Source of the DNA: Xanthomonas hortorum
GTDB taxonomy: Bacteria > Pseudomonadota > Gammaproteobacteria > Xanthomonadales > Xanthomonadaceae
Reading direction: 5' to 3' (one strand)
DNA: 64,000 nucleotides
Assembly (NCBI RefSeq): GCF_002940005.1
Contig: NZ_MDEF01000007.1
Shown: piece by piece, positions 1 to 9,291 of the stretch
Position numbering within the stretch: the first letter of the stretch is position 1
How the letters are laid out: each line of letters starts with the position of its first letter
Position numbers and translations under genes: made by a program
The notes under the pieces: generated by a model
Told to the model about the DNA's origin: nothing
The model's input: the letters and a program-made list of their open reading frames with translations, nothing else
Databases searched by the model: none

Positions 1-2
1 CC

Positions 3-482
3 AAGTTGCCGGTGCCCGAATCGCTGATTCCGCATATCGAAGAGAGCAAGCGCATCACCTCGCATATCGCGCACAAGCGGCAGCTGGCGTTTCTGGCCAA
101 GCACATGCGCCGCGAGGACGACACCACGCTGAACGCGTTGCGCGACGCGCTGGATGCCAACAGCGATACCGCGCGCCGCGAAGTGGCCGCGATTCACCGG
201 GTCGAGCGCTGGCGCGAGCGGTTGCTGGCCGAGAGCGACGTGGCGCTGGCCGAACTGCTGGAGGCGTACCCGGCCGCCGACCGCCAGCAACTGCGTCAGC
301 TGGTGCGCAACGCCATCAGCGAGCGGGCCAAGAACAAGCCGCCGCGCGCCTACCGCGAGCTGTTCCAGGTGCTGCGCGAGTTGTCCACGCAGGCGGGCGA
401 AGAAGTGGATGCCGGCGACGACGACATCGATCTCAACGAGAGCGACGACGCCGACAGCGAAGAAACGCGGACCGAGGACTGA
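3..482 (+). CDS. darP: Ribosome-associated protein DarP/YjgA (DUF615), 5' end outside the window
   Basis: The visible 159 residues belong to the DUF615/YjgA family, which associates with late 50S ribosomal subunit precursors in the cytoplasm. The family hallmarks are a helical, basic segment (HIEESKRITSHIAHKRQLAFLAKHM, interrupted here only by line breaks of the reading) followed by a second helical block ending in YRELFQVLREL, then an acidic Asp/Glu-rich tail. Family members are usually somewhat longer, and the frame is open to the left edge without a convincing start, so the N-terminus is missing. The TTG at position 6 is unlikely to be the true start. Convergent with tldD; the 82-bp gap between the two stops holds a heptamer-type repeat. 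Confidence 0.85.
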   Translation, partial: KLPVPESLIPHIEESKRITSHIAHKRQLAFLAKHMRREDDTTLNALRDALDANSDTARREVAAIHRVERWRERLLAESDVALAELLEAYPAADRQQLRQLVRNAISERAKNKPPRAYRELFQVLRELSTQAGEEVDAGDDDIDLNESDDADSEETRTED

Positions 483-530
483 GGAACCACACAGGCGGGA
501 CGCATCACGCCCCACCGCCCCCGCTGTTGC

Positions 531-559
531 GATTCCCGAATCCCCATTCCCGAATCCCC
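531..559. repeat. Heptamer-type GATTCCC/GAATCCC repeat
   Basis: A short run of degenerate 7-nt units (ATTCCCGAATCCCC pattern) between the convergent stops of darP and tldD. The same motif family occurs at 6957-6990, 7065-7097, 15920-15950 and 24826-24888. Confidence 0.7.
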
Positions 560-564
560 GCATC

Positions 565-2010
565 TCAGGCCTGCGTTCCGCCAACGGTGATGCCGTCGAT
601 CAGCAACGACGGCTGGCCGACGCCAACCGGCACGCTCTGCCCGTCCTTGCCGCACACGCCCACGCCTTCGTCCAGCGCCAGGTCATTGCCGATCATGCGC
701 ACCTTCTGCATGGTCTCCGGTCCGTTGCCGATCAGCGTGGCGCCCTTCACCGGCGCGGTGACCTTGCCGTCTTCGATCAGGTAGGCCTCGGTGGCCGAGA
801 ACACGTACTTGCCGCTGGTGATGTCGACCTGGCCGCCACCGAAGTTGACCGCATAGATGCCCTTCTTGACCGAGCGGATCATCTCCTGCGGATCGTGCTG
901 CCCGGCGCGCATGTAGGTGTTGGTCATGCGCGGCATGGTCAGGTGCGCGAACGACTCGCGGCGGCCGTTGCCGGTTGGCGCCACGCCCATCAGGCGCGCG
1001 TTATGGGTGTCCTGCATGTAGCCGACCAGCACGCCGTCTTCGATCAGTGTGGTGCACTGAGTGGGCGTGCCTTCGTCGTCGATATTGAGCGAGCCGCGAC
1101 GGCCATCCAGGGTGCCGTCATCGACGATGGTCACGCCCGGCGAGGCCACGCGCTCGCCGATGCGGCCGGCGTAGACGCTGGTGCCCTTGCGGTTGAAATC
1201 GCCTTCCAGGCCGTGGCCGACTGCCTCGTGCAGCAGCACGCCGGGCCAGCCCGGGCCGAGCACCACCTGCATCACGCCGGCCGGTGCCGGAATCGCATCC
1301 AGATTGACCAGGGCCTGGCGCAGCGCTTCGCGCGCGAAGCCCTCCGGGCGGCCGTCGGCGAACAGCTCGGCATAGCCGTAACGCCCGCCGCCGCCGGAAT
1401 AGCCGGATTCGCGGCGCCCGCCGTGTTCGACGATCACCTGCACGTTCATGCGCACCAGCGGGCGCACATCGGCGGCCAGCACGCCGTCGCTGCGCGCGAT
1501 CAGCACCGTGTCCACACCGCCGGACAGGCTCACCATCACCTGATTGACGCGCGGATCGGCGGCGCGCACGTACTGGTCGATGCGGCGCAGCAACTCGACC
1601 TTGGTCGCGCTGTCCATGTCGTCGATCGGGTCGGCGGCCGGGTACAGCGCACGACCACTGCCGCGCACCAGCGTGCGGGTGGATTGCGCACCGCCGTCGC
1701 GCGAGATCGCGCGCGCCGACTGCGCCGCTTCCAGCAGCGCCTCGCGCTGGATGTCGTCGGAGTAGGCGAAGCCGGTCTTCTCGCCGGAAATCGCACGCAC
1801 GCCCACGCCTTGTTCGATGGAATGCGCACCGTCCTTGACGATGCCGTCTTCCACGCTCCAGCTCTCGCGTCGCGAATGCTGGAAATACAGGTCGCCGAAG
1901 TCGATGCCCGGGCCCAACAGGGCGCCGAAGGTGCGGTCGAGATGGCCGGTGTCCAGGCCGGAAGGAAGCAGCAGCCGGGTTTCGGCCAGAGTGAGAGCGT
2001 TATCGGTCAT
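565..2010 (-). CDS. tldD: Metalloprotease TldD
   Basis: TldD is a cytosolic zinc metallopeptidase that acts with TldE/PmbA, for example in microcin B17 maturation, CcdA degradation and peptide trimming. The 481-residue product matches the family length. The zinc motif HEAVGH (HEXXXH) is at residues 261-266 within GVLLHEAVGHGLEGD, and the C-terminal MQKVRMIGNDL segment is also typical. The frame extends about 50 codons further upstream, but the ATG at 2010 gives the usual TldD N-terminus (MTDNALTLAE) and avoids overlapping the divergent gene that starts at 2110. The partner gene pmbA/tldE is not in the window; in related genomes it often lies near yjgA, beyond the left edge. Confidence 0.95.
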   Translation of the reverse strand: MTDNALTLAETRLLLPSGLDTGHLDRTFGALLGPGIDFGDLYFQHSRRESWSVEDGIVKDGAHSIEQGVGVRAISGEKTGFAYSDDIQREALLEAAQSARAISRDGGAQSTRTLVRGSGRALYPAADPIDDMDSATKVELLRRIDQYVRAADPRVNQVMVSLSGGVDTVLIARSDGVLAADVRPLVRMNVQVIVEHGGRRESGYSGGGGRYGYAELFADGRPEGFAREALRQALVNLDAIPAPAGVMQVVLGPGWPGVLLHEAVGHGLEGDFNRKGTSVYAGRIGERVASPGVTIVDDGTLDGRRGSLNIDDEGTPTQCTTLIEDGVLVGYMQDTHNARLMGVAPTGNGRRESFAHLTMPRMTNTYMRAGQHDPQEMIRSVKKGIYAVNFGGGQVDITSGKYVFSATEAYLIEDGKVTAPVKGATLIGNGPETMQKVRMIGNDLALDEGVGVCGKDGQSVPVGVGQPSLLIDGITVGGTQA

Positions 2011-2109
2011 GCGATCAGGATGGGGCCCGCACGCCGGGGAGACAAGTCGTTCGGCTGAACGTGCGGCGCGGCTATCATCGCAGGCCCGCTGCCCTGCCGA
2101 CGCCCGCGC

Positions 2110-2877
2110 ATGAAGCTCACTGCCCACGTCCTGGATGGCCACACGCTGGACATCCGCCCCGCCCCGCACGAGCGCGACTGGATGGACGCCACCGACCAGC
2201 GCTATGCCTACCGTTGCCTACCGCTGGCGATCGCCAATGCGCATGGCTGGGAGCTGCTGTGCCAGGCCGGTTTCGCGGCCAGCTGGAACGGCGGCGATGG
2301 CCTGGACGCCATCCAGATCGTTGCCGATGCAGGCAGCGCATCACCGGCGATCAGCCACTTCGGCTACGGCGTGCTGACCTTCCACGTGCCCTGCCTGTTC
2401 CGCACCGAAGAAGGCATCGATCTGTTCGTCACCGGGCCATTGAACCGGCCCAAGGACGGCATCGGCGCGTTGAGCGGCATGGTGGAAACCGACTGGAGCC
2501 CGTACACCTTCACCATGAACTGGAAGTTCACCCGGCCCGGGCGGGTGCGCTTCGACGCCGGCGAGCCGTTCTGCCATCTGTTTCCGCTGCCACGCCGGCT
2601 GATCGAGCAAGTGCAACCGCAGTGGCAACCGTTGTCCGAGGCGCCGGAGCTGGCGCAGCAGCATGCCGATTGGACCCACAGCCGCACCCGGTTTCTGGAT
2701 GCACTGCCGGATGCGCAATCGGCCGCGGCACGCGAGAAATGGCAGCGCGGCTACTTCCGTGGCGTGGCTGGCGCAGATCAACCGCCAGCGCCGGACCATC
2801 GTTCGCGTCTGCGCTTGCCGATGTTCGCGCGTGCTGCCAGCGAAGACGAGGCGGATAACGGGACGCCAGCAGACTGA
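2110..2877 (+). CDS. Conserved hypothetical protein, probably DUF6065 family
   Basis: A 255-residue cytosolic protein with no signal peptide or membrane segment. It contains aromatic-rich blocks (FGYGVLTFHVPCLFRT, then VETDWSPYTFTMNWKFT) that resemble proteins annotated as DUF6065; no catalytic motif is obvious. The ATG at 2110 is 99 bp from the divergent tldD start, so the two genes probably share a promoter region. Function is not known. The family assignment is from memory of sequence style, not a search. Confidence 0.75.
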   Translation: MKLTAHVLDGHTLDIRPAPHERDWMDATDQRYAYRCLPLAIANAHGWELLCQAGFAASWNGGDGLDAIQIVADAGSASPAISHFGYGVLTFHVPCLFRTEEGIDLFVTGPLNRPKDGIGALSGMVETDWSPYTFTMNWKFTRPGRVRFDAGEPFCHLFPLPRRLIEQVQPQWQPLSEAPELAQQHADWTHSRTRFLDALPDAQSAAAREKWQRGYFRGVAGADQPPAPDHRSRLRLPMFARAASEDEADNGTPAD

Positions 2878-3057
2878 GCATGTCAGCGTATGGGCGCGGC
2901 TTGCCACGTGCAGAGCTGGCTGGAAGGCGATAGGTGTATTCGATGTGCCCGGCGGGCGCTTCAACGCCTCAGCGCGACGGTGTGCGGACTGGCCCCGATG
3001 CATTGCGTGCGCTAGGCGCACTCGACTAATCCGGCGGGCGCCGCACGCTTGAGCGCC

Positions 3058-6000
3058 TCAGCGCGGCGCTGCACCAGGCTTGCTGGGACTGGTAGCTGGC
3101 GCACTTGAAGAACTCGGCTTGCTTGGCGCACGCTCGCGCGCTTCGCGTTCCACCACGTCCACCTGCGGCTCCTTCCACGGGCCGGTGACGTGATAGGTCT
3201 TGGCACCGATCGCGCCCAGCGGCTTGCTCAACACCGCATTGGCGGCCGCGCCCACCGCCGCGCCGACCGGGCCACCGGCCACTGCGCCGACCACGGCCAG
3301 CAGATTGCCGGCCTTGGGATTCACGTCCACGGTCTGGTCGAAGGTCTGCGCACGCAGGTCGGTCAGCCCGCGGATGGCGATGTCGGCGGCCGGGCCTTCG
3401 ATGCGGATGGCGTCGGTGCGCGCGAAACCATCGCCGAAGCGCACCTCGCCGGCCAGCTTGTTGAACGCCAGCCCCTTGGAGAAGAAGTCGCGGAAGTCGA
3501 ACATCAGCCGGCGCGGCAACTGCGCCACGCTGAGCAGGCCGAGCACGCGGCCGGCGCCGGGATCCACTTCCAGCAACTGGCCGTTGCGTACGTCGATCTT
3601 GAGATCGCCCTCCAGCGAACCGAGCGCAAAGCCGGTCGGCGAGCCCTGCCAGCCGGCGTTGAGTTCCAGCTGGCCTTCGCCGCCGCGCAGCTGGCCGCCC
3701 AGGGTGAGGTTTTGCAGCAGATTGCCGAGATTGCGGCTGTCCACGCGCGCCGATAGCCGGGTGCTGGCGGATTCGCCCTTGCCGCGCCAGGCGCCGGTCA
3801 GACCGATGCTCTGGTCGTTGGAGCGCAGTTGCAGCTGATCCACCTGCATGCCGTCGCTGAGCCGGCTGCTGCGCAGGATGGCCGCGCCCAGGGTCATCTT
3901 GCCAACCTGCAAGTCATCGATATCCAGCGACAACGGCGGAATCGACACCGGGTCGAACTCGGCCACCGCGCGGCGCGCCGGCTCGGGCAGGGCGCCGGCC
4001 AGCGGGTCGCCCGGCTCGGGCGCGGCCGGTTCGGCAGCCGCCACCACCGGCTGCCAGTGCACGGTGCGCAGCTTGCCCTGCACGGCGGCGCCGTCGGCAT
4101 TGGGCACCGTGAGCTGGCCGGCCAGGGACGGGCCGTCCAGCGTCACCGCCACCGCGTCACGGGTAGGACGCAGCCGCAGCCGGGTCTGCGGGAACACGCC
4201 GCCGATCATCAATAGCCTGTCTGCCTGCACGTCCACCTGCTGCAGCGGCACCGTGCTTTTTTTGGTCTCCGGCTCGCTGCTGCCGCGGGCCAGGCTGATC
4301 CAGTCGATCGCATCCAGCGAGGCGGTGCGGCCGGTGACGATCAACCCGTTGGCCGGTGGGCGCTCGCTGACCGTGTCGGTGCCCATCACCACGCGCACGC
4401 CAGTCTGGTTGCCCTGGCTGCTGGCCTTGAGCGCCACCAGCTTGCCGAACGCTACATCGATATCGCCATCGCCGACCGGCAAGGCCACCTTGACCTGGGT
4501 GTCCAACGGCTGGGTGGCCGCCTTGTCCAGCGGCGCGGGCAGATCCAGCGTGGTGCCGACCAGGTCCGAGCGCAGGCTCAACATCGCCTTCGCATCGGTC
4601 TGGCCCGGCGGCGGCAGCGGCACATCCACGCCCACCTGCCAGGGCGCGCTGCCGTGCACGTACGGGCGCAGCCATTCCATCTGCGGCGCGCGGTCGAACA
4701 ACTCTTTGGCATCCAGCGTGGCGGCAAAGCGCGCTTCGAACGCCTGCTTCGGGTCCTGCACGAAGCCGCCGGCACGCAAGGACAACTCGCCGCTGCGGCC
4801 CTGGTGCTGCACGCTCAACTGCTCGGCGGCAAAGCCGGTGTCGCGGTAGTCGGCCTGGCCGCTGACCTGGTCAAAGGCCAGATTCCAGCGCGCATCGGCC
4901 AGCTTGGCACCCTGCAGCGCGACCGTGCCCTGCAGATGCCCGCCCACACCCTTGCTGCGTAACGGGCGCAGCAGATCGAACGTCACCGTTGCCGGGCCGG
5001 ACACCGTGAGGTTGCGCAAAGTGTCGCCATAGCGGCGCTCCAACGGACTTTTGCGCATCATCCCCAATAGCTGCGCAGCGTCGGCCTGGGTGGAAGCGCG
5101 CACGTAGAGTTCGGAGGTGGCGAAATTGGGAATGCCGGCCTCAAGCCGGGTGATCGGCGCACCGGCCAGCTCGCCACTTCCCTGCAGGGAGAAGCCGTTG
5201 CCGAGGAAGCTCAGATCGGCCTGCACCTGCTCCATCGCCGGCCATTCGGGATTGAAGGGGATCACGCCGTCGCGAATATGGCCGAACGCTTCGAAGCGCC
5301 CGTCGTTGCCTTCGAACGGCCAGTCGTCCAGATCGCCGCTGACCAGGCCGGTGCCGCCGGTGATCACGCCGCCGGCCACCGCCTTGTCCAGCCAGTCGAT
5401 GGCGGGCTTGCTCATCTTCGAGCGGATCCAGAATTTGCGCGCCACCGGTAAGGCGACATCGTCCAGTTGCGTGGCCAGCTGGATGCGCGGGCGGCTGCCA
5501 TCGTTCTGGAACCACAGCCCGCCGCGCACATTGGCGCCGTAGTCCTTGGCCTGCACCCGCAAGGCCGGCGTGGCGACCTGCCAGCCGGCGCCGTCGCGCC
5601 AGCCGACGAGCTTGCCGGCCAGCTGGATCTCGTGCACCACCCCGAAGCCGGTCGGCCAGTCGAAACGCACCGTGGCATCGGACGCGGGATCCAGCTCGAC
5701 CGCCTGCGCATCGCCGTCAATATGGCCGCGCAAACCGCTGATGCCTGGCGCGTTGCCCACCGGTAGAAACGCCAATTCGTCGATCTGGCCCTGCGCGCGC
5801 AGGGCACCGCCCTGCTCGCCTGCAACCTGCAGGTCGGCCACGCGCAGCTGCGGTTTGGACAAACTCAACCAGCGCCGCAACGTGGGCGACAGGTGGTCGC
5901 TCAATGCCGCCGCTGCGATCAGGCCGGAGACATCCACATGTTTGCCGACCACCGCGTAACGGCGCCCTCCAGCGATGCTCAGCCCATCCAACTGCTGCAA

Positions 6001-6954
6001 TTTGGCCGCCTGGCCCAGCCGCAGCAGCGGCGCATCCACCCGCCAGCCGCCTTCGATGGTCTGCCAGCGCGCGCGTGCCTGCAGCCGCTCCCACACCAGC
6101 GTGCGGCGTGCGGTTTCATCCGGCAACGCGGCACCGGACAAGCGCACCTGTTGAAGATCGGCATCCACGGTGACACCGGTGATGCGGCGCGCACGCAGTT
6201 GTGCCCAGGCCTGCAGCCGTCCGCTGCCGCCCTCCACGCGCATGCCGCCGACGTGCAGCAACGCGGCCCACGCGGCCAGATCTGCGGGGTCGGCTTGCGC
6301 GTAGGCGCTGCCATCGCCGCTGTTGCGATCGAATTCCAGCACGGTGGTCAACGGCGCGCGCTGCACATCGATCCAGGCATGGCTGCCGACTTTCACCGTC
6401 GAACCGCTGACACGCAGACGCAGGTCGATGCGCGGCAATGTGGTGTCCAGGCCGATCGAAGGCGCGGTCACATGCAAACGCGCCTCGGCTACCTGGATTT
6501 CGCCGAGGCGACGCAAGGCTTCCAAGGGGTCGGCACGCCGCGCGGCCGGCAAGCCCTGCACCGACCACACGCCGTCATCGCTACGCTGCAGCGTCAGTGC
6601 CAGACCACGCAGGCGGACTTCGGTCAGCGAATGGCCGGGCAACAGGCCGGCGTACATCGCCAGCAGGATCTCGGCCTGGCCCACGCGCACTTCGCCATGC
6701 GGGCCGATCCGCAACCCATCCAGCCGCAACAGCGGACCGCGCCGGGTCCATTCGGTCTGCAGGCGATCGAACGCGATCGGCTGGCCGGCGCGCTCGCTCA
6801 GCCATGCGGCGATCTGCCGCGGCCGCTGCTCGGCCAACGGCAACGCCTGGCTGGCTGCACCCACCAGCAATGCGATCGCCACCAGCACGAGTGCGGTGGC
6901 GGTGATCGCATAGCGGCGAAACAGACGCAGACGGCGGCGCAGCGGGGTGGGCAT
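3058..6954 (-). CDS. yhdP: YhdP-type AsmA-like envelope protein (DUF3971 / TIGR02099)
   Basis: A 1298-residue inner-membrane-anchored periplasmic protein. One transmembrane helix lies near residues 15-37 (ITATALVLVAIALLVGA), followed by a very long beta-rich periplasmic region of the AsmA/TamB/YhdP type. In E. coli these proteins transport phospholipids to the outer membrane through a long hydrophobic groove. The C-terminal part shows the family segment GRVLGLLSVAQLPRRLMFDFRD region and the GGPVGAAVGAAANAV glycine/alanine stretch, ending in a Ser/Pro-rich tail. Length and order fit YhdP rather than the shorter AsmA. It lies downstream of rng on the same strand across a 143-bp gap containing an inverted pair of heptamer repeats; E. 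coli also keeps maf-rng-yhdP together. Confidence 0.9.
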   Translation of the reverse strand: MPTPLRRRLRLFRRYAITATALVLVAIALLVGAASQALPLAEQRPRQIAAWLSERAGQPIAFDRLQTEWTRRGPLLRLDGLRIGPHGEVRVGQAEILLAMYAGLLPGHSLTEVRLRGLALTLQRSDDGVWSVQGLPAARRADPLEALRRLGEIQVAEARLHVTAPSIGLDTTLPRIDLRLRVSGSTVKVGSHAWIDVQRAPLTTVLEFDRNSGDGSAYAQADPADLAAWAALLHVGGMRVEGGSGRLQAWAQLRARRITGVTVDADLQQVRLSGAALPDETARRTLVWERLQARARWQTIEGGWRVDAPLLRLGQAAKLQQLDGLSIAGGRRYAVVGKHVDVSGLIAAAALSDHLSPTLRRWLSLSKPQLRVADLQVAGEQGGALRAQGQIDELAFLPVGNAPGISGLRGHIDGDAQAVELDPASDATVRFDWPTGFGVVHEIQLAGKLVGWRDGAGWQVATPALRVQAKDYGANVRGGLWFQNDGSRPRIQLATQLDDVALPVARKFWIRSKMSKPAIDWLDKAVAGGVITGGTGLVSGDLDDWPFEGNDGRFEAFGHIRDGVIPFNPEWPAMEQVQADLSFLGNGFSLQGSGELAGAPITRLEAGIPNFATSELYVRASTQADAAQLLGMMRKSPLERRYGDTLRNLTVSGPATVTFDLLRPLRSKGVGGHLQGTVALQGAKLADARWNLAFDQVSGQADYRDTGFAAEQLSVQHQGRSGELSLRAGGFVQDPKQAFEARFAATLDAKELFDRAPQMEWLRPYVHGSAPWQVGVDVPLPPPGQTDAKAMLSLRSDLVGTTLDLPAPLDKAATQPLDTQVKVALPVGDGDIDVAFGKLVALKASSQGNQTGVRVVMGTDTVSERPPANGLIVTGRTASLDAIDWISLARGSSEPETKKSTVPLQQVDVQADRLLMIGGVFPQTRLRLRPTRDAVAVTLDGPSLAGQLTVPNADGAAVQGKLRTVHWQPVVAAAEPAAPEPGDPLAGALPEPARRAVAEFDPVSIPPLSLDIDDLQVGKMTLGAAILRSSRLSDGMQVDQLQLRSNDQSIGLTGAWRGKGESASTRLSARVDSRNLGNLLQNLTLGGQLRGGEGQLELNAGWQGSPTGFALGSLEGDLKIDVRNGQLLEVDPGAGRVLGLLSVAQLPRRLMFDFRDFFSKGLAFNKLAGEVRFGDGFARTDAIRIEGPAADIAIRGLTDLRAQTFDQTVDVNPKAGNLLAVVGAVAGGPVGAAVGAAANAVLSKPLGAIGAKTYHVTGPWKEPQVDVVEREARERAPSKPSSSSAPATSPSKPGAAPR

Positions 6955-6956
6955 CA

Positions 6957-7097
6957 GGGGCGGGGATTGGGCATTGGAGATTGGGGATTCGTCAAAGCAA
7001 GGCCGCGCACAGTGCCTTCAAGCGCCATTATCGGACCAAGCCACGCTACCAGAGCCGGCTTTGACCAATCCCGAATCCCGACTCCCCAATCCCGAAC
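6957..7097. repeat. Inverted pair of heptamer-type repeats between rng and yhdP
   Basis: GATTGGG-type units at 6957-6990 face GATTCGGG/GATTGGGG-type units at 7065-7097 on the opposite strand, so the whole 141-bp gap is an imperfect long inverted repeat with about 75 bp in the middle. It fills the space between the stop of rng (7098) and the start of yhdP (6954), and transcripts could fold it into a large hairpin. Confidence 0.65.
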
Positions 7098-8597
7098 TCA
7101 CAGCAACACCACATCGAACTGCTCCTGCAGATACTGGTCGTCGGACTGGAAGCGGATGCTCTTGCCGAGGAATTCCTCCAGCTCGGCCACCGCCGCCGAT
7201 TCTTCGTCGGTGATGCGGGCCACCACTTTGGACGAGGCAATCACCAGCAGCCGCGCCGCGTCGAACTGGCGCACCGCACGGGTTATCTCGCGAAAGATCT
7301 CGTAGGTCACCGTCTCGGCGGTCTTGATGGTGCCGCGCCCGCTGCACTGGCCGCAGGTTTCCGACAGCTGCCGCTCCAGGCTTTCGACGGTGCGCTTGCG
7401 GGTCATCTCGACGAGGCCCAGCGGCGAGAATTCGTACACCGTGGTCTTGGCGTGATCGCGCGCCAGCGCCTTTTCCAGCGTGCGCAGCACCTGGCGGCGA
7501 TGCTCGGCATCGTCCATGTCGATGAAGTCGATGATGATGATCCCGCCCAGGTTGCGCAGCCGCAGCTGCCGCGCCACCGCTTGCGCGGCCTCCAGGTTGG
7601 TGCGGAACACGGTTTCTTCGAGATTGCGCTGGCCGACGAACGAACCGGTGTTGACGTCGATGGTGGTCATCGCCTCGGTCTGGTCGATCACCAGATAACC
7701 ACCGGACTTGAGCGGCACCTGCTTGTTCAGCGCGCGCCCGATCTCGTCCTCGACCCCGTAGAGGTCGAAGATCGGCCGGTCGCCGGTGTACAGCTCCAGC
7801 CGCTCGGCCAGCACCGGCATGTACTTGGCCACGAACGCCTGCAGCTGCACGAAGGTTTCGTTGGAGTCGACCTTGACCTTCTCCACGTCGCGGCGGATCA
7901 GATCGCGCACCGCACGCAGCGGCAGACTCAGGTCTTCATAGATGATGCTGCACGGCGGCGCTTCGCGACCGCGCCGCTCCACCACGTTCCAGACCCGCGA
8001 CAGATAGGCGATGTCCTCGGCCAGCGCCTCGGCCGGCTGGCCTTCGGCATTGGTGCGGATGATGTAGCCGAAGCCGCCGTGCTGGGCCGAGACCTCGCTG
8101 ACGATGGTCTTCAGGCGCAGCCGCTCGGCCTCGTCTTCGATCCGCGCCGACACCCCGACGATCTTGGACTGCGGCAGCAGCACCAGATAGCGCGAGGGAA
8201 TGCTGATCTGGGTGGTCAGCCGCGCGCCCTTGGTGCCGATCGGGTCCTTGACCACCTGCACCACGATGTCCTGGCCGTCGCGCAACAGCTCCACGATCGG
8301 CACCGAGGCCGCCGGCGGCGGCGGAATCGGGGTTTCTTCGGTATCGACAACGCTGGCCGGCGCCGGCGCCGGGCGGATCACGTCGTTGGCGTGCAGGAAC
8401 GCGGCGCGCTCCAGGCCCAGTTCCACGAACGCCGCCTGCATGCCGGGCATCACCCGCTGCACCTTGCCCTTGTAGATATTGCCGACCACGCCACGGCGCC
8501 AACCGCGCTCGATATGCAGTTCCTGCAGCATGCCGTTCTCGATCACCGCCACGCGGGTCTCGCGCGGGGTGACGTTGACCAAAATCTCTTCCGACAT
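7098..8597 (-). CDS. rng: Ribonuclease G
   Basis: Endoribonuclease G (CafA) matures the 5' end of 16S rRNA and degrades mRNA. The 499-residue product has an S1-like RNA-binding region (about 36-125), the 5' sensor/RNase H-like region, catalytic aspartates D314 (TTIDVNTG) and D357 (IIIIDFID), and the Zn-link Cys pair C415/C418 (CGQC). It lacks the long C-terminal degradosome scaffold that defines RNase E. An insert rich in Pro and Ala (about 75-100) interrupts the S1 region. The ATG at 8597 overlaps the TGA stop of maf by one base (TGATG), implying translational coupling; an in-frame TTG at 8600 is the only alternative. Confidence 0.96.
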   Translation of the reverse strand: MSEEILVNVTPRETRVAVIENGMLQELHIERGWRRGVVGNIYKGKVQRVMPGMQAAFVELGLERAAFLHANDVIRPAPAPASVVDTEETPIPPPPAASVPIVELLRDGQDIVVQVVKDPIGTKGARLTTQISIPSRYLVLLPQSKIVGVSARIEDEAERLRLKTIVSEVSAQHGGFGYIIRTNAEGQPAEALAEDIAYLSRVWNVVERRGREAPPCSIIYEDLSLPLRAVRDLIRRDVEKVKVDSNETFVQLQAFVAKYMPVLAERLELYTGDRPIFDLYGVEDEIGRALNKQVPLKSGGYLVIDQTEAMTTIDVNTGSFVGQRNLEETVFRTNLEAAQAVARQLRLRNLGGIIIIDFIDMDDAEHRRQVLRTLEKALARDHAKTTVYEFSPLGLVEMTRKRTVESLERQLSETCGQCSGRGTIKTAETVTYEIFREITRAVRQFDAARLLVIASSKVVARITDEESAAVAELEEFLGKSIRFQSDDQYLQEQFDVVLL

Positions 8598-9169
8598 CAA
8601 TGCGCTCCGAAGGCTGTGAGCAACTGCGAGGTGTGAAATAAGGGCAATCCCATCACGCCGGAATAGCTACCGGACAGATGGCTGATAAAACGTTCGGCGC
8701 GTCCCTGGATCGCGTACGCACCGGCCTTGCCCATCGGCTCGCCGCAGGCCGCATAGGCAGCGATCTGCGCAGCATCGAGCGTGTCGAACGTGACCTCCGA
8801 TACCACCAACGCCTGTGCCGGGGCGCGTTGTGCGCAGACTAGAACCACCGCCGTGAGCACCTGGTGGGTGCGCCCTGACAGCAAGCTCAACATCGCGATC
8901 GCATCGGCCACATCGACCGGCTTGCCGAACACCCGCTCGCCCAACACCACCTCGGTATCGGAGCCCAGCACGATCGCATCGGGGTCGCTGGCCTGCACCT
9001 GCGCCAGCCCGGCGCGCGCCTTGTCCAGCGCAACGCGTTGCACGTAGTGCGCGGGCGATTCGTCGGGCGCGCGCAGCTCGGGCACGTCCAGTTGCAAGGT
9101 CTGGAACGGCACATCCAGGCGTTGCAGGAGTTCTTGTCGGCGCGGTGACCGGGAGGCGAGATAAAGCAT
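8597..9169 (-). CDS. maf: Maf-like nucleoside triphosphate pyrophosphatase (YhdE type)
   Basis: Hydrolyses non-canonical or methylated NTPs such as dTTP/UTP in the cytoplasm to give NMP and pyrophosphate. The 190-residue product starts with the diagnostic MLYLASRSPRRQELL and has the catalytic Asp in GSDTEVV (D71) and the GKAGAYAIQGR block. The frame is open further upstream, but the ATG at 9169 is the usual family start. Its stop overlaps the start of rng, an arrangement conserved with E. coli yhdE-rng. Confidence 0.95.
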   Translation of the reverse strand: MLYLASRSPRRQELLQRLDVPFQTLQLDVPELRAPDESPAHYVQRVALDKARAGLAQVQASDPDAIVLGSDTEVVLGERVFGKPVDVADAIAMLSLLSGRTHQVLTAVVLVCAQRAPAQALVVSEVTFDTLDAAQIAAYAACGEPMGKAGAYAIQGRAERFISHLSGSYSGVMGLPLFHTSQLLTAFGAH

Positions 9170-9291
9170 CCTTCCAGCATACCTGTTGCCCATGCTCGCC
9201 CGCTTGCTTGCATGGGACACAGTGGTCGCGTTCGACTCACAACATGTTCATCGAACTCACAACACGCTCTGCAGACAGACAAGGAGATCTC

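Noticed and set aside
154..2058. A 634-codon open frame on the + strand opposite tldD
   Set aside because: Antisense shadow of tldD caused by high GC at third positions; its translation is low-complexity His/Ala/Arg/Val and has no domain.
2925..3055. Imperfect direct repeat of a GGCGGGCGC...GCCTCAGCGCG segment in the gap after the DUF6065-like gene, and a similar GCTGGAAGGC segment near 37675
   Set aside because: Similarity is short and imperfect, and GC-rich sequence makes such matches likely by chance.
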